Below, one piece after another: positions 33,699-42,231 of a DNA stretch of 64,000 nt. The stretch comes from JAWKVD01 sp041398225. Its GTDB lineage: Bacteria > Pseudomonadota > Alphaproteobacteria > Caulobacterales > Hyphomonadaceae. Where the stretch lies: assembly GCA_041398225.1 (NCBI GenBank), contig JAWKVD010000004.1:62001-126000 (forward strand), written 5' to 3'. Under the pieces are notes generated by a model. It saw only the letters and a program-made list of their open reading frames with translations. It did no database searches and was not told the DNA's origin. The stretch's first letter is position 1; each line of letters starts with the position of its first letter. The translations under genes and the position numbers were made by a program.

Positions 33699-34023
33699 CG
33701 CGGCGCGCGCCGAGCCTGTGAACAACTCGTGCGTCGACGGTTATGAACAGGCGAGCATGCGCACATTGTCGCGGCCGAACGCGCGCGAGACGGCATGTGT
33801 CAGACGTGTTTTGGGTGAGAAGCGGGAACTCCCCCCACGAGACGCATCGCCGGAGACCGGCCGCCCGGTCTGTCGCGCGCGAGTCGCGTGGGGGGTACAC
33901 CCGATGGAAACGGACCTATCCCGATTCAGTGACGTTCTGTTATACGCCGACGTCGGAATTTGCCCGGAACCTCCGGGAAGCCCGTTAATGATTTGCAAAC
34001 CTCGTCCGGGCGCCGTCGGCGTC
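33699..34023. other. Intergenic region upstream of fliF
   Basis: 325 bp between the CtrA-like box and the end of sciP. I see no convincing gene, repeat or promoter. A plus-strand frame across it runs into sciP antisense and has no family character. The C-rich stretch 33828-33850 holds CCCCCCACG-type runs only. Confidence 0.45.
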
Positions 34024-34293
34024 CTATCGGTAGGTCTGCAGCCGCGTGGTGCGAAGTCCCTTGACGCCGTGGCGGTCAAACAGACGTTCCCAACCGGCGA
34101 ACTCTTCCTTGGTCAGCTCGTAGCGCTCGCAGGCGTCTTCGAGCGTAAGCAGGCCGCCGCGCACCGCTGCGACGACTTCGGCCTTGCGGCGTGTCACCCA
34201 GCGCTGGATTCCCGGCGGCGGCAGGTCGGCAAGCGTCAGCCTGCGACCGTCGGGTCCGGTCGCGGCCGCGAACTGTTGGTCGTGGCTCAACAT
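34024..34293 (-). CDS. sciP: CtrA inhibitory protein SciP (DUF1153)
   Basis: An 89-residue protein. GPDGRRLTLADLPPPGIQRWVTRRKAEVV and the following AAVRGGLLTLEDACERYELTKEEFAGW, then LFDRHGVKGLRTTRLQTY, match DUF1153/SciP nearly throughout. It has a helix-turn-helix like fold. In Caulobacter SciP binds CtrA and blocks its recruitment of RNA polymerase, mainly in swarmer cells, so CtrA-dependent genes are turned down after use. Here it sits between fliF and flgE in the flagellar block, within 26 kb of ctrA itself. Its promoter region holds a 12-bp palindrome at 34385-34396. Confidence 0.93.
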   Translation of the reverse strand: MLSHDQQFAAATGPDGRRLTLADLPPPGIQRWVTRRKAEVVAAVRGGLLTLEDACERYELTKEEFAGWERLFDRHGVKGLRTTRLQTYR

Positions 34294-34384
34294 GGCATAG
34301 TCCCTTGAAGGTCTCTCTATGCTCAGGACCCTAGCGGATGCGTTTTAAGGTCACGCTCAGCCGGAGGCGGCGGTTTTCGGCAAA

Positions 34385-34396
34385 ATTTGCGCAAAT
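34385..34396. promoter_or_regulatory. 12-bp palindrome upstream of sciP
   Basis: ATTTGCGCAAAT is a perfect 12-bp palindrome, embedded in an AT-rich island (TTTTCGGCAAAATTTGCGCAAATCC region split across 34374-34398). It is 92 bp before the sciP start. A dimeric regulator site is a possible role. A lone TTAA at 34346-34349 is nearer the start and could be a CtrA half-site. Confidence 0.4.
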
Positions 34397-34516
34397 CCGC
34401 CGACGCGCGTCGACCATGGCGAAATCGGCCGCCCGCCGGCGGATTACGCATCCGCCGACGTGCGCGAAGCGGTCTGGCCGCGCCCGGACATTCAGGCCCC
34501 TCCAGAATCATCCGGC

Positions 34517-35899
34517 CTAGCGTTTCAGACGGATCAGCTCGTCGAGCATCTCGTCCGCCGTGGTGATGATCTTCGAGGAAGCCGAGTAGGCCCGCTGAGT
34601 CAGGATCAGGCTGGAGAACTCCTCGGCGAGGTCGACCGTCGAACTTTCGAGCGCGCGGGACTGAATGCCCCCGGCGCCGTTCGAACCGGCGACGCGCAGC
34701 GCGAGCGGACCCGCCGCGGCGCTGAGACCGAAGGCGCCGCCCGACTGCGGGACCAGCCCGTCATAGTTCGGGAAGGTCGCAAGCGGCAGCTGATACACTT
34801 TGCGGGTCAGCCCGTTCGTGAACACCGCCGTGACGACGCCGGCGTCGTCGACCTCAACCGATTCCAGCGCGCCGAAGGGCGTGCCGTCGATCTTCGACGT
34901 CAGCAATTGCGAGGGCGAGTCGAGACTGGACAGGCCGCCGCCGCTCGCGCTGGCGCCGAAGTCCATCGTGATGTTGAGGGCCGCGGCGCCGAGATCGGCG
35001 GGCCAGGCCGGCGACCCGCCGCCGGCGGCGTTGATGGTCAGGGTGTCGGGCAGGGGCGTGCCCGGCACTGCGGCGGTGGGATCGTACTGACCCGTCGAGG
35101 TGAAGCCGACCTGGCCGGACGACACCAGCGTGTTGGCGGCGCCGTCTTCACCGTTAAGGTAGATCTCGACGTTCCAGATGTTCGCATCCTGACGCAGGTA
35201 GGCGAACGTCAGCGTGTGCTGGCCGCCGAGGCTGTCATAGATCTGGACCGGGATTTCGAAGTCCGGCGTCACCGGCGTGGCGCTGTTGGCTGAATCCCAC
35301 ATGCTGTTGGCGGCGACCGTCGGGTCGTAGGTGCCGCCAGTCACGGCGGCGTTCAGGTCGACGGACGATTGCAGGTTCGCCGTCAGGGCGATGTTCTCGG
35401 TCGCGCGAGCGTCGCCGGAGATGCCGGACACCTGGATCGGGACCAGTGCGGTCAAGTCCGTCGGGTTGGTGATCACCGTGCCGTCGTCCTGCACCTGCCA
35501 GCCCTGCAGATACATGCCGGCGGCGTTGCGCAGATAGCCGTCGGCGTCCGGGGTGAATTGTCCGGCTCGCGTGTAGTAGTAGGGGTCCGTCACGGCGGCG
35601 TCGTCGCCGCGTTGCCGCACGACGAAGTAGCCATGACCTTCCACCGCAAGGTGGGTCGCGACCGACGAGGCGATCGGCGATCCCTGTTCGGACATCATCG
35701 TCGAGTGGCTGGCGAGCACGCCCCCGGCGGAGTGCGTGGTCAGTTCGGTCTGCGAACGAACCAGCGCGGTGAAGTCGGTGCGGAGCCGCTTGTAGCCGAC
35801 CGTGTTGACGTTGGAGATGTTGTCGGAGATCGCGGCGAGCGCGCTGGAGTTGGCGCGCATTCCCGCTGCGCCTGCCAGCATGGCCGAGGTGATGCTCAT
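34517..35899 (-). CDS. flgE: Flagellar hook protein FlgE
   Basis: A 460-residue axial protein. SALAAISDNISNVNTVGYKR (about 19-38) is the conserved rod/hook N-terminal signature; FVVR and YYTRAGQFTPDADGYLRNAAGMYLQGWQV are the D0/D1 block. The end ALESSTVDLAEEFSSLILTQRAYSASSKIITTADEMLDELIRLKR is the C-terminal D0 helix. It polymerises into the hook. Third gene of fliK-flgD-flgE; 119 bp after flgD with a small stem GGTCG-cttttc-GACC (35944-35958) in between. Confidence 0.96.
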   Translation of the reverse strand: MSITSAMLAGAAGMRANSSALAAISDNISNVNTVGYKRLRTDFTALVRSQTELTTHSAGGVLASHSTMMSEQGSPIASSVATHLAVEGHGYFVVRQRGDDAAVTDPYYYTRAGQFTPDADGYLRNAAGMYLQGWQVQDDGTVITNPTDLTALVPIQVSGISGDARATENIALTANLQSSVDLNAAVTGGTYDPTVAANSMWDSANSATPVTPDFEIPVQIYDSLGGQHTLTFAYLRQDANIWNVEIYLNGEDGAANTLVSSGQVGFTSTGQYDPTAAVPGTPLPDTLTINAAGGGSPAWPADLGAAALNITMDFGASASGGGLSSLDSPSQLLTSKIDGTPFGALESVEVDDAGVVTAVFTNGLTRKVYQLPLATFPNYDGLVPQSGGAFGLSAAAGPLALRVAGSNGAGGIQSRALESSTVDLAEEFSSLILTQRAYSASSKIITTADEMLDELIRLKR

Positions 35900-36018
35900 G
35901 GTCGGTCGACTCCCACTTGGATCGAAACGTTTGCTTTCGGGGCGGTCGCTTTTCGACCTTGGGAGCCGCTACTGCAGCCTGTAGTTCGCTATCCACGGCC
36001 CGTTGAGGGGCCGTCCGG

Positions 36019-36693
36019 TCAGTTCGCGTCCGTCAGTCTCAGGACGTCGGAATACGCAAAAATTCCGGCGTCGGTCGTCAGGGCTGGATCGCCATAGGTA
36101 AGGTCGACGCCGGTGATGCGCGCGATCAGGGAGACGTAAGACCCCACCACTTCATCGTCGGAGGTCGTGGCCGTCACCTGCATGTAGTAAGCGCCGGGGT
36201 CGGCCTGTTCGCCGTTGGTCTTCGTGCCGTCCCAGACAAAATCGTGGAACCCGGCGTCCGTCTCGCCGGTCGCTTCGTAAACGGTCTTGCCGTCCTGATC
36301 GAGAATCTTGATCGTCGTCGTGTCGGACGAGGCGCCCAGCGTGTAGCGCCACTTGATGGGATCGCCCGAGAACGCCGCGCCGCTGGAACCGATCTCCGCT
36401 TCCTGCCCAAGATAGCCCGACATCGTCGCGCCGGCGTTCGAACGTGTCGCGGTCAGAAGGTCTTCGAGCTGCTGGTTGGCGCGGATCTGTTGTTCGACGC
36501 CGGAGAACTGCACCAGCTGTTCGGTGAACTGCGTGGAGTCCAGCGGCTCCAGCGGGTCCTGGTTCTGGATCTGCGCCGTCAGGATCGACAGGAAGGTGTC
36601 GAAATTGTCCGCCAGCGTGCCCTGCGAGACCACGGCTTGTCCCGACGAGTTGGTCGACGTGCTCTGGGGGACGAACGAGATGGGGGTGTTCAT
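36019..36693 (-). CDS. flgD: Hook-capping protein FlgD
   Basis: A 224-residue protein. The FlgD-specific N-terminus DNFDTFLSILTAQIQNQDPLEPLDSTQFTEQLVQFSGVEQQI is clear (about 28-70), followed by FlgD Ig/tudor-like domains with KILDQDGKTVYEATGETDAGFHDFVWDGTKTNGEQADPGAYYMQV. FlgD caps the growing hook and is lost when it is done. Between fliK (14 bp before) and flgE. Confidence 0.95.
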   Translation of the reverse strand: MNTPISFVPQSTSTNSSGQAVVSQGTLADNFDTFLSILTAQIQNQDPLEPLDSTQFTEQLVQFSGVEQQIRANQQLEDLLTATRSNAGATMSGYLGQEAEIGSSGAAFSGDPIKWRYTLGASSDTTTIKILDQDGKTVYEATGETDAGFHDFVWDGTKTNGEQADPGAYYMQVTATTSDDEVVGSYVSLIARITGVDLTYGDPALTTDAGIFAYSDVLRLTDAN

Positions 36694-36707
36694 GGTCTCG
36701 GCTCCCG

Positions 36708-38351
36708 TCAGGCGATCAGGTTGAGGCGCGAGGCGCCCCAGGCTTGCGGCCGTGCAGCCGCGGCGAGTTCAGGATCTATGGCGGCCTCGAAGAAGCGCCC
36801 CGTGCGGTCGGGCGCTTGCTGGCTCCCCCATTCGCGGCCGCCTTGCGAGGCACCATTGTCCGAGGCGAGCTGGAATTGAACGCCGTCTTCGGCGAGATCC
36901 AGTCCCGAGTTCTGAAGCGCCTGCTCGAGCGCTTTCTGGCCGCGCGCGAGGTCGCCCAGGGCGGCGCCGTCGTGCGCCGACAGCACGGCGTGGACGCGCT
37001 TGTCGGCGCCGATCTCGATGCGCACCTGCACCCGGCCCAGCTCCGGCGGATCGAGGCGGACTTCAAAGGTTTGCGCGCGTCCGTCGAAGCGTTCGACGAT
37101 GCGCGCATGAATCTGCATGACAGCAGGCGGCAGTTGCGCGGCCGTAGCGGGCGCGCCCGCCGTCGACGCAGCGCCGTGGGCGGCGGCGCTGCCGCCAAGA
37201 CCCGTCGTCTGGCCGGCGCCGGTCCCGCCGCCAAGCGAGGACAGCGTATCGGCGAACAGCGTGTCCGTGCCTGGCGCCGGTTGCTGGTTCGCGGGCGGTG
37301 CGGACGCCGGCGTAGAGGCGCCTGCGCTTGCGGGTTTCGCTTGTCCGCTGGATGCGGGCGAGACACCCGGCGCGCCTTTAGCGGGCGAGGCAGCTCCGGC
37401 CTTTGTCTTGCCGCCTTGTGCAGCGGCGTTGGCGGAAGATTGTCCGTCGGCCTGGGCGATCTCGATATCGCCGCCGTCTGAAATCTCGGTCGAGGGCTCG
37501 GCGGCGGACGCCTGGGCGTTCTGGGATGCGGGCGCGGCCTGTTGCGCCGACACGTTGGCGGTTTCGGTCGAAACCGTTTGGGTGCGATGTGCAGCGGTCT
37601 TCTTGTCCCGCTCGCTGACCGGGGCTTTCTGATCCGTGGTTTGCGGTTGGGTCGCCGCCGCAACCGTTTCTACCGATCGCGTCTGATCGGTCGAGACCTG
37701 TTGCGTCGCGCCGCTCGCCGCGCTGGCGGCCGGGTTCGCGTCGCCCGCCTGGTTGGCGAGGGCAGTCGCCGGTTCGTTGTCCGCAGCGGTCTCGCCCGTT
37801 TCATCGACGAGGACGATCGCAGGTTCGGCGTCTGTAGTGATCTCGCTTGCGTCGGTGGTGCCGGTCGCCGCGCCTTCGGGCGAAACGGGTTGATCGGGCG
37901 AGGTGTGCGCGCCGGTTTCGGCGGTCGTCTTTTCCGTTCCGGCGTTCGCTTCGCTCACGTCGGTCGATCCCGCCGATGTCGCTGCGGGGGAGGGGGCGCT
38001 TTCCGCGGTCGTCTGTTGGGTCTGCGCGCTCGTTGCGTTCGTCGCGACTGTTTCGCCGTCAGCCGTGTCCGGGGTCGTGGCGGCGTCCTCGACCGACGGT
38101 TCCGAGGCGCTCTCTACCGTCTTGGTCGCGGTCGCAGATGTTTGCGTCGGCGCGCGGCCGGTCGGTTGTGTCGGCGCGGTCGCGCGTGCAGCGTTATGGT
38201 TAGAGGATGCGTCATCCAGATAGCTGGCGAACGTCTTGCGGTCGTCAGCGCGCAGATCCGCATCGCGCCGCATGGCTGACTTGCGCGATGCGCCAGTCGC
38301 CGCGTCGGCGTCGGGAAAACCTCCCGGTGCAAAGGTCTGCTCGATACTCAT
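36708..38351 (-). CDS. fliK: Hook-length control protein FliK
   Basis: A 547-residue protein. Residues 1-400 are a long low-complexity Ala/Thr/Gln/Ser-rich ruler region; the C-terminal 130 residues form the FliK switch domain, with MQIHARIVERFDGRAQTFEVRLDPPELGRVQVRIE. FliK measures hook length and flips the export gate to filament type. Start MSIEQTF at 38351 fits the sigma-54 box 49 bp upstream; upstream reading has no coding character. First gene of fliK-flgD-flgE. Confidence 0.9.
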   Translation of the reverse strand: MSIEQTFAPGGFPDADAATGASRKSAMRRDADLRADDRKTFASYLDDASSNHNAARATAPTQPTGRAPTQTSATATKTVESASEPSVEDAATTPDTADGETVATNATSAQTQQTTAESAPSPAATSAGSTDVSEANAGTEKTTAETGAHTSPDQPVSPEGAATGTTDASEITTDAEPAIVLVDETGETAADNEPATALANQAGDANPAASAASGATQQVSTDQTRSVETVAAATQPQTTDQKAPVSERDKKTAAHRTQTVSTETANVSAQQAAPASQNAQASAAEPSTEISDGGDIEIAQADGQSSANAAAQGGKTKAGAASPAKGAPGVSPASSGQAKPASAGASTPASAPPANQQPAPGTDTLFADTLSSLGGGTGAGQTTGLGGSAAAHGAASTAGAPATAAQLPPAVMQIHARIVERFDGRAQTFEVRLDPPELGRVQVRIEIGADKRVHAVLSAHDGAALGDLARGQKALEQALQNSGLDLAEDGVQFQLASDNGASQGGREWGSQQAPDRTGRFFEAAIDPELAAAARPQAWGASRLNLIA

Positions 38352-38399
38352 CCGGTCACATATCCGCACCCCAAGCGAAGGCGGGGCAGGACCAGGATT

Positions 38400-38414
38400 G
38401 CAATCGGCGCGCCA
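38400..38414 (-). promoter_or_regulatory. Sigma-54 promoter of fliK-flgD-flgE
   Basis: On the minus strand TGGCGCG-CCGA-TTGC, one base off the -24/-12 consensus TGGCACG-N4-TTGC, with the invariant GG-N10-GC. It is 49 bp before the fliK start. FlbD is the likely activator. Confidence 0.8.
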
Positions 38415-38631
38415 TGGTGAGCGTCGTAAAAATGCATATGTTTCAAGAGTCAACTTTCGGCGCCCGGCAGACCTGACCCTTTCGCGATAGGCAAGACCTG
38501 CGATCGGGCGGCAGGAATTGCCGGGCGTTTGGGCGCACGGTCGAGGTTTTCGGCGGGCGCCGTGGCTGGTCACCGCGTCCGGCCTTGGCGAGCGGTCCGG
38601 AACCCGCTCCTTTTGTCCGCTTGAGACCCGC

Positions 38632-38646
38632 TGGCCCGGCGTTTGC
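38632..38646 (+). promoter_or_regulatory. Sigma-54 promoter of flgK-flgL
   Basis: TGGCCCG-GCGT-TTGC, one base off the -24/-12 consensus with correct GG-N10-GC spacing. The flgK start is about 208 bp downstream, which implies a long leader (about 195 bases) containing the hairpin at 38706-38720. Confidence 0.75.
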
Positions 38647-38705
38647 TTGGTTAATCACGGAACTGCGGCCAACCCATGCCGCACTCTTTTGCGCAGAAGC
38701 GCACG

Positions 38706-38725
38706 CGTGAAGTTTTCACGTTGTT
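38706..38725 (+). terminator. Hairpin with T-run in the flgK leader (attenuator-like)
   Basis: CGTGAA-GTT-TTCACG, a 6-bp perfect stem, followed by TTGTTTTT. This has the form of a weak intrinsic terminator, located after the sigma-54 promoter and 130 bp before flgK. It might attenuate flgK or be a regulator site. Confidence 0.4.
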
Positions 38726-38853
38726 TTTCAGGAAGATGGAAGGGATGCGGAGGAAGCTGATCCTCGTCCGGCGCCCGGCAAATGATGCCGGGGCGGCAGG
38801 AACAGCCGCCCGTCATGGAGGACGCCGCCGACGTAGTTGAGCTGGAGACGCGT

Positions 38854-40992
38854 GTGAGCATCGCATCCATCATGAGCACGGGCCTCTCGGCGCTCGCGGC
38901 GAACCAGCAGGCCCTTAAGATCACGTCGGGCAACGTCGCCAATGTGAACACCGAGGGCTATTCGCGCCTCGAAGTTCAGATGAAGTCGCGCAGCTCGACC
39001 AACGGCATGGCCGGCGTCGAGATCGACGTCCGCCGCGTCGCCAACTCCTTCCTCATCGCGGCCGAGATGCGCAGCGCCTCCGACGTCGCGGCGGCCGGCG
39101 CGCTCGCGGACTTCATGGATCGCGCGCAGAGCCTGCTGGGGGATCCGTCCGAAAGCGGTTCGGTGTTTTCGACGCTCGATACGGTCTTCTCCAGCTTCGG
39201 CGCGCTGTCGGTCGACCCCTCATCCGAGCTTCGCCGCAGCACATCGATCTCCGAGCTCGAAACGATGCTCAGCCAGATCAGCTCGACCCAGTCCGAAATC
39301 ATGGCGTTGCGCAATGAAGCGAACACGCGCGCGCAAAGCCTGATGGAGGAGGCCAATTCGCTGATGTCGGGCATCGCCCGGCTCAACACCTCGATCCAGC
39401 GCGCGAAAGTGGGCGGCACCTCGGCGCCGGACGCCGAGACCGAGCAGCAGCGCATGCTGGACCGGCTGTCCGAGATCCTCGACATCCGGGTTCAGGAGCG
39501 TTCGCTTGGCGGCGTCGAGGTACGTACCGAGGACGGACTTCTGCTGGTCGATCTCGAGGCCGGCCGGTTGTCGTTCGACAGCACTTCGCAGGGCGAGGCT
39601 TACCCTGGCGTGGTTCTGGTGATGCCACATGCCAGCAACGAGATCGCGATCGACACGCATGTGTCAGCGGGTGAACTTAAAGGCGTGTTGCGCGCCCGCG
39701 ACCGCGATCTTGTCGACCTGTCATTGTCGTTCGCGGAATTCGGCGCCGGCGTTGTCGAGGCTCTGAACGAAGCGCACAACGCCGGTTCTCCCGTCCCCGC
39801 CTCGCAAACGCTGACCGGACGCAATACGGGTCTGCTCAGCTCCGACGGGCTGAACTTCACGGGGGTCGCCAATCTGGCGATCGTCGACGCCGATGGGGTC
39901 GTGCAGCACAACTACACGATCGACTTCGACAACGGAGTCATCACCGACGACACGGGCGCGGTGAACGAAGCGATCGCCAACGACGGCGTGCTTGGCTATC
40001 CGACCATCGGCACCATGGTTACGGCGTTGCAGACCGCCGTCGGCGGAAACGCGACGGTCGACTTCACCAATGGCGTCATGACGATCAGCGGCGCCACGGC
40101 GGCCGACCGCATCGTGGTCGCGGATGCGGCCAGTCCGAACGCGGCCGACCGTGCGGGGCGCGGTTTCTCGAACACGTTCGGTCTCAACGATCTGATCACC
40201 AAGGCTGCGCCGACCAATTACGCCACCGGGTTGACCGACAACGACCTGCACGGGTTTTCGGCGGGCACGATCTCCTTCGGCGTTCGCAACACCGATGGCG
40301 CGCTGGTGCGGTCCATCGACGTCACGGTCACCGCCGGCACGACGATGCAAGACCTCCAGAACCAGATCAACACCGCCCTGGCGGGGTTCGGTCAGGCCGA
40401 TCTCGACGAGAACGGCCGCCTCATGATCACGTCCGCCTCGAGCAATGTCATCCGCCTTGACGTGCTGTCTGACACCACGCTGCGCGGCGGCTCCGGCCTT
40501 TCGATGTCGGAATTCTTCGGACTGGGCGAGACGATCCCGACCGAGCGCGCGCTCAATCTTTCCGTTCGCTCCTCCATTCGTTCAAATCCCGGCTTGCTGA
40601 CCACGGCGCAGGCGGACCTGTCCGGCGCGCTGGCCGGCGATCGCGTGTTGTCGTCGGGCGACGGAAGCGGCGCGCTGGCTCTGGAAGCGGCCGGTTCGAA
40701 GATGAGATATTTCTCGGACGCCGGCGGGTTGATCGGTCAGGTCACCTCGGTGAACGACTACGCCGCGCGTCTGGCGGGCCACGCCGCATTGCGCTCCGAA
40801 GCGCTGGATTCGGCCAAGTCCGCTGCCGAGGCGGTTCGGGACGAAGTGAAGCTTCGGCGCTCGAGCGAGGAGGGCGTGAACCTCGACGAAGAGCTGGTGA
40901 ACATGACCACTTACCAGCAGGCCTATGCGGCCGCCTCGCGCCTGATCCAGGCGGCGCGCGATATGTACGACATCTTGCTGCAACTCACCTGA
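38854..40992 (+). CDS. flgK: Flagellar hook-associated protein 1, FlgK
   Basis: A 712-residue hook-filament junction protein. SIASIMSTGLSALAANQQALKITSGNVANVNTEGYSR is the D0/D1 N-terminal signature, and DEELVNMTTYQQAYAAASRLIQAARDMYDILLQLT the C-terminal one; the middle (about 300-600) is variable, with surface domains. GTG 38854 is chosen over ATG 38782 and ATG 38872 because family members begin [MV]S-[IL]-x-S and GGAG lies 7 bases before it. First gene of flgK-flgL, 12 bp apart. Confidence 0.93.
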   Translation: MSIASIMSTGLSALAANQQALKITSGNVANVNTEGYSRLEVQMKSRSSTNGMAGVEIDVRRVANSFLIAAEMRSASDVAAAGALADFMDRAQSLLGDPSESGSVFSTLDTVFSSFGALSVDPSSELRRSTSISELETMLSQISSTQSEIMALRNEANTRAQSLMEEANSLMSGIARLNTSIQRAKVGGTSAPDAETEQQRMLDRLSEILDIRVQERSLGGVEVRTEDGLLLVDLEAGRLSFDSTSQGEAYPGVVLVMPHASNEIAIDTHVSAGELKGVLRARDRDLVDLSLSFAEFGAGVVEALNEAHNAGSPVPASQTLTGRNTGLLSSDGLNFTGVANLAIVDADGVVQHNYTIDFDNGVITDDTGAVNEAIANDGVLGYPTIGTMVTALQTAVGGNATVDFTNGVMTISGATAADRIVVADAASPNAADRAGRGFSNTFGLNDLITKAAPTNYATGLTDNDLHGFSAGTISFGVRNTDGALVRSIDVTVTAGTTMQDLQNQINTALAGFGQADLDENGRLMITSASSNVIRLDVLSDTTLRGGSGLSMSEFFGLGETIPTERALNLSVRSSIRSNPGLLTTAQADLSGALAGDRVLSSGDGSGALALEAAGSKMRYFSDAGGLIGQVTSVNDYAARLAGHAALRSEALDSAKSAAEAVRDEVKLRRSSEEGVNLDEELVNMTTYQQAYAAASRLIQAARDMYDILLQLT

Positions 40993-41004
40993 GGGCGCTG
41001 AACC

Positions 41005-41928
41005 ATGTCCCGCATCTCATCCGCGATGATCCCGATGTCGGCCCTGTCCGACCTTTCACGGGCGCAGCAGGAGCTGGTCGAGGCCTCGCGGCAAAGCTCC
41101 GCGCAGACCAAGGCCTCCGACATGAAAGGCTATGGCCGGCAGGCGCAAACGCTCGTTTCGGCGCAGCGCATGGTGGCGCGCACCGAGGGCTTTCTCTCGA
41201 CCGGCGCGGAATTGCAGACGCGCATGCAGCTTCAGGACGTTTCGCTGGGCCGCGCCGCAGACGTCATCTCCAGCCTGAAGGACAGCCTGTTCCAGAACAT
41301 CGGACTGGAGGACGGCAACGGCGTTCGTGCGGCGCTTGAGGATGCGTTCTCGGTGCTCAAGGACGCGATGAACACCACGCTGGGCGGGCGGTATCTGTTC
41401 GGCGGCGTGCTCAACGACCGGCCGCCCGTCACCGCCGATTCTCTCAGCGATCTTGCCGCGAACCCGCTTTCCGACGCGATCGTGCAGGGCGCCGATGCGC
41501 AACAGATCCGGATCGAGGACGAGAAGACCGTGAAGGCCGGCGTCGTCGCTGATGATGTCATCGCGGATGCGCTCGGCATTCTGCAACGGCTCGCGCAATT
41601 CGATGAAGGCGTCGACGGGCCGTTCGGCGGCGACATGACCGAAACCCAGAAGACAGCCATTCAAAGCGAGATGGACAATCTGTCCAAGGCTTTCGACCAT
41701 GTTCTGCAGGCGCAGGCCGAGAACGGACGGCTTCTGAACGAGGTCGAATCCGCGACCAAGCGCCAGGAAGGCCGCCGCGATGCGTTGAACGCCGCCGTCG
41801 GCGATATCGTCAATGTCGATCTTGGCGAGGTGGCGGTGCGGCTCAACCAGGCGCAGTTCGCCTATCAGGCCTCGGCCAGCGTGTTCAATACGCTGCGCAA
41901 CCTGACGCTCATCAACTTCCTCGATTGA
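41005..41928 (+). CDS. flgL: Flagellar hook-associated protein 3, FlgL
   Basis: A 307-residue flagellin-like junction protein. The N-terminal MSRISSAMIPMSALSDLSRAQQELVEASRQSS and C-terminal LNQAQFAYQASASVFNTLRNLTLINFLD ends are coiled-coil D0 helices; GGRYLFGGVLNDRPPV is the FlgL hallmark between them. It joins FlgK and the filament. Flagellin genes are not in this window. Confidence 0.92.
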   Translation: MSRISSAMIPMSALSDLSRAQQELVEASRQSSAQTKASDMKGYGRQAQTLVSAQRMVARTEGFLSTGAELQTRMQLQDVSLGRAADVISSLKDSLFQNIGLEDGNGVRAALEDAFSVLKDAMNTTLGGRYLFGGVLNDRPPVTADSLSDLAANPLSDAIVQGADAQQIRIEDEKTVKAGVVADDVIADALGILQRLAQFDEGVDGPFGGDMTETQKTAIQSEMDNLSKAFDHVLQAQAENGRLLNEVESATKRQEGRRDALNAAVGDIVNVDLGEVAVRLNQAQFAYQASASVFNTLRNLTLINFLD

Positions 41929-42032
41929 CGGCTGGCCGTCGCGTGCGCGGCGCTTCGCCGTCTCGCCGCGATTGAAGCGCGTCGGTGCGCGTGCGAAAGT
42001 GCGCCAGCAGCGGTTTCGCTGAACGGGATTGC

Positions 42033-42221
42033 ATGAGCGAAACGCCGATCACCTGGCCTGCGCCGCCGAACAAGCCGGAGCCTTTCGAATGCTGCGGGCG
42101 CGGATGCTGTCCGTGCATCTTCGACTACTACTGGGATGCGCTTGCGCGTTGGGAGGAGCTTGTTCGCAAGGCGGGCGGCGATCCCGATGAGGTCCTGAAG
42201 CTGCTCGGCCGGGAACGTTGA
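42033..42221 (+). CDS. Small Oxidored-like domain protein
   Basis: A 62-residue protein: WPAPPNKPEPFECCGRGCCPCIFDYYWDALARWEE. This P-P-x-K-P-x-x-x-x-CCGRGC-x-x-C-x-x-D-x-Y pattern is the Oxidored-like domain also found in the eukaryotic mitochondrial OXLD1. Its five cysteines suggest a metal or Fe-S site, but no biochemistry is known to me. ATG 42033 (MSETPITW) is preferred, since upstream residues do not fit the family. The next gene is convergent, 10 bp away. Confidence 0.75.
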   Translation: MSETPITWPAPPNKPEPFECCGRGCCPCIFDYYWDALARWEELVRKAGGDPDEVLKLLGRER

Positions 42222-42231
42222 GCGGTCGCCT

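Noticed and set aside
33718..34308. 196-codon plus-strand frame over the fliF-sciP gap
   Set aside because: It overlaps sciP antisense, lacks a ribosome site and has no recognisable content.
35988..36001. GG-N10-GC element on the minus strand before flgE
   Set aside because: Only the GG and GC match well (TAGC in place of TTGC), and flgE is already served by the fliK promoter.
41927..41940. GACGGC-TG-GCCGTC palindrome at the flgL stop
   Set aside because: The two-base loop cannot form a normal hairpin and there is no T-run, so it was not called a terminator.
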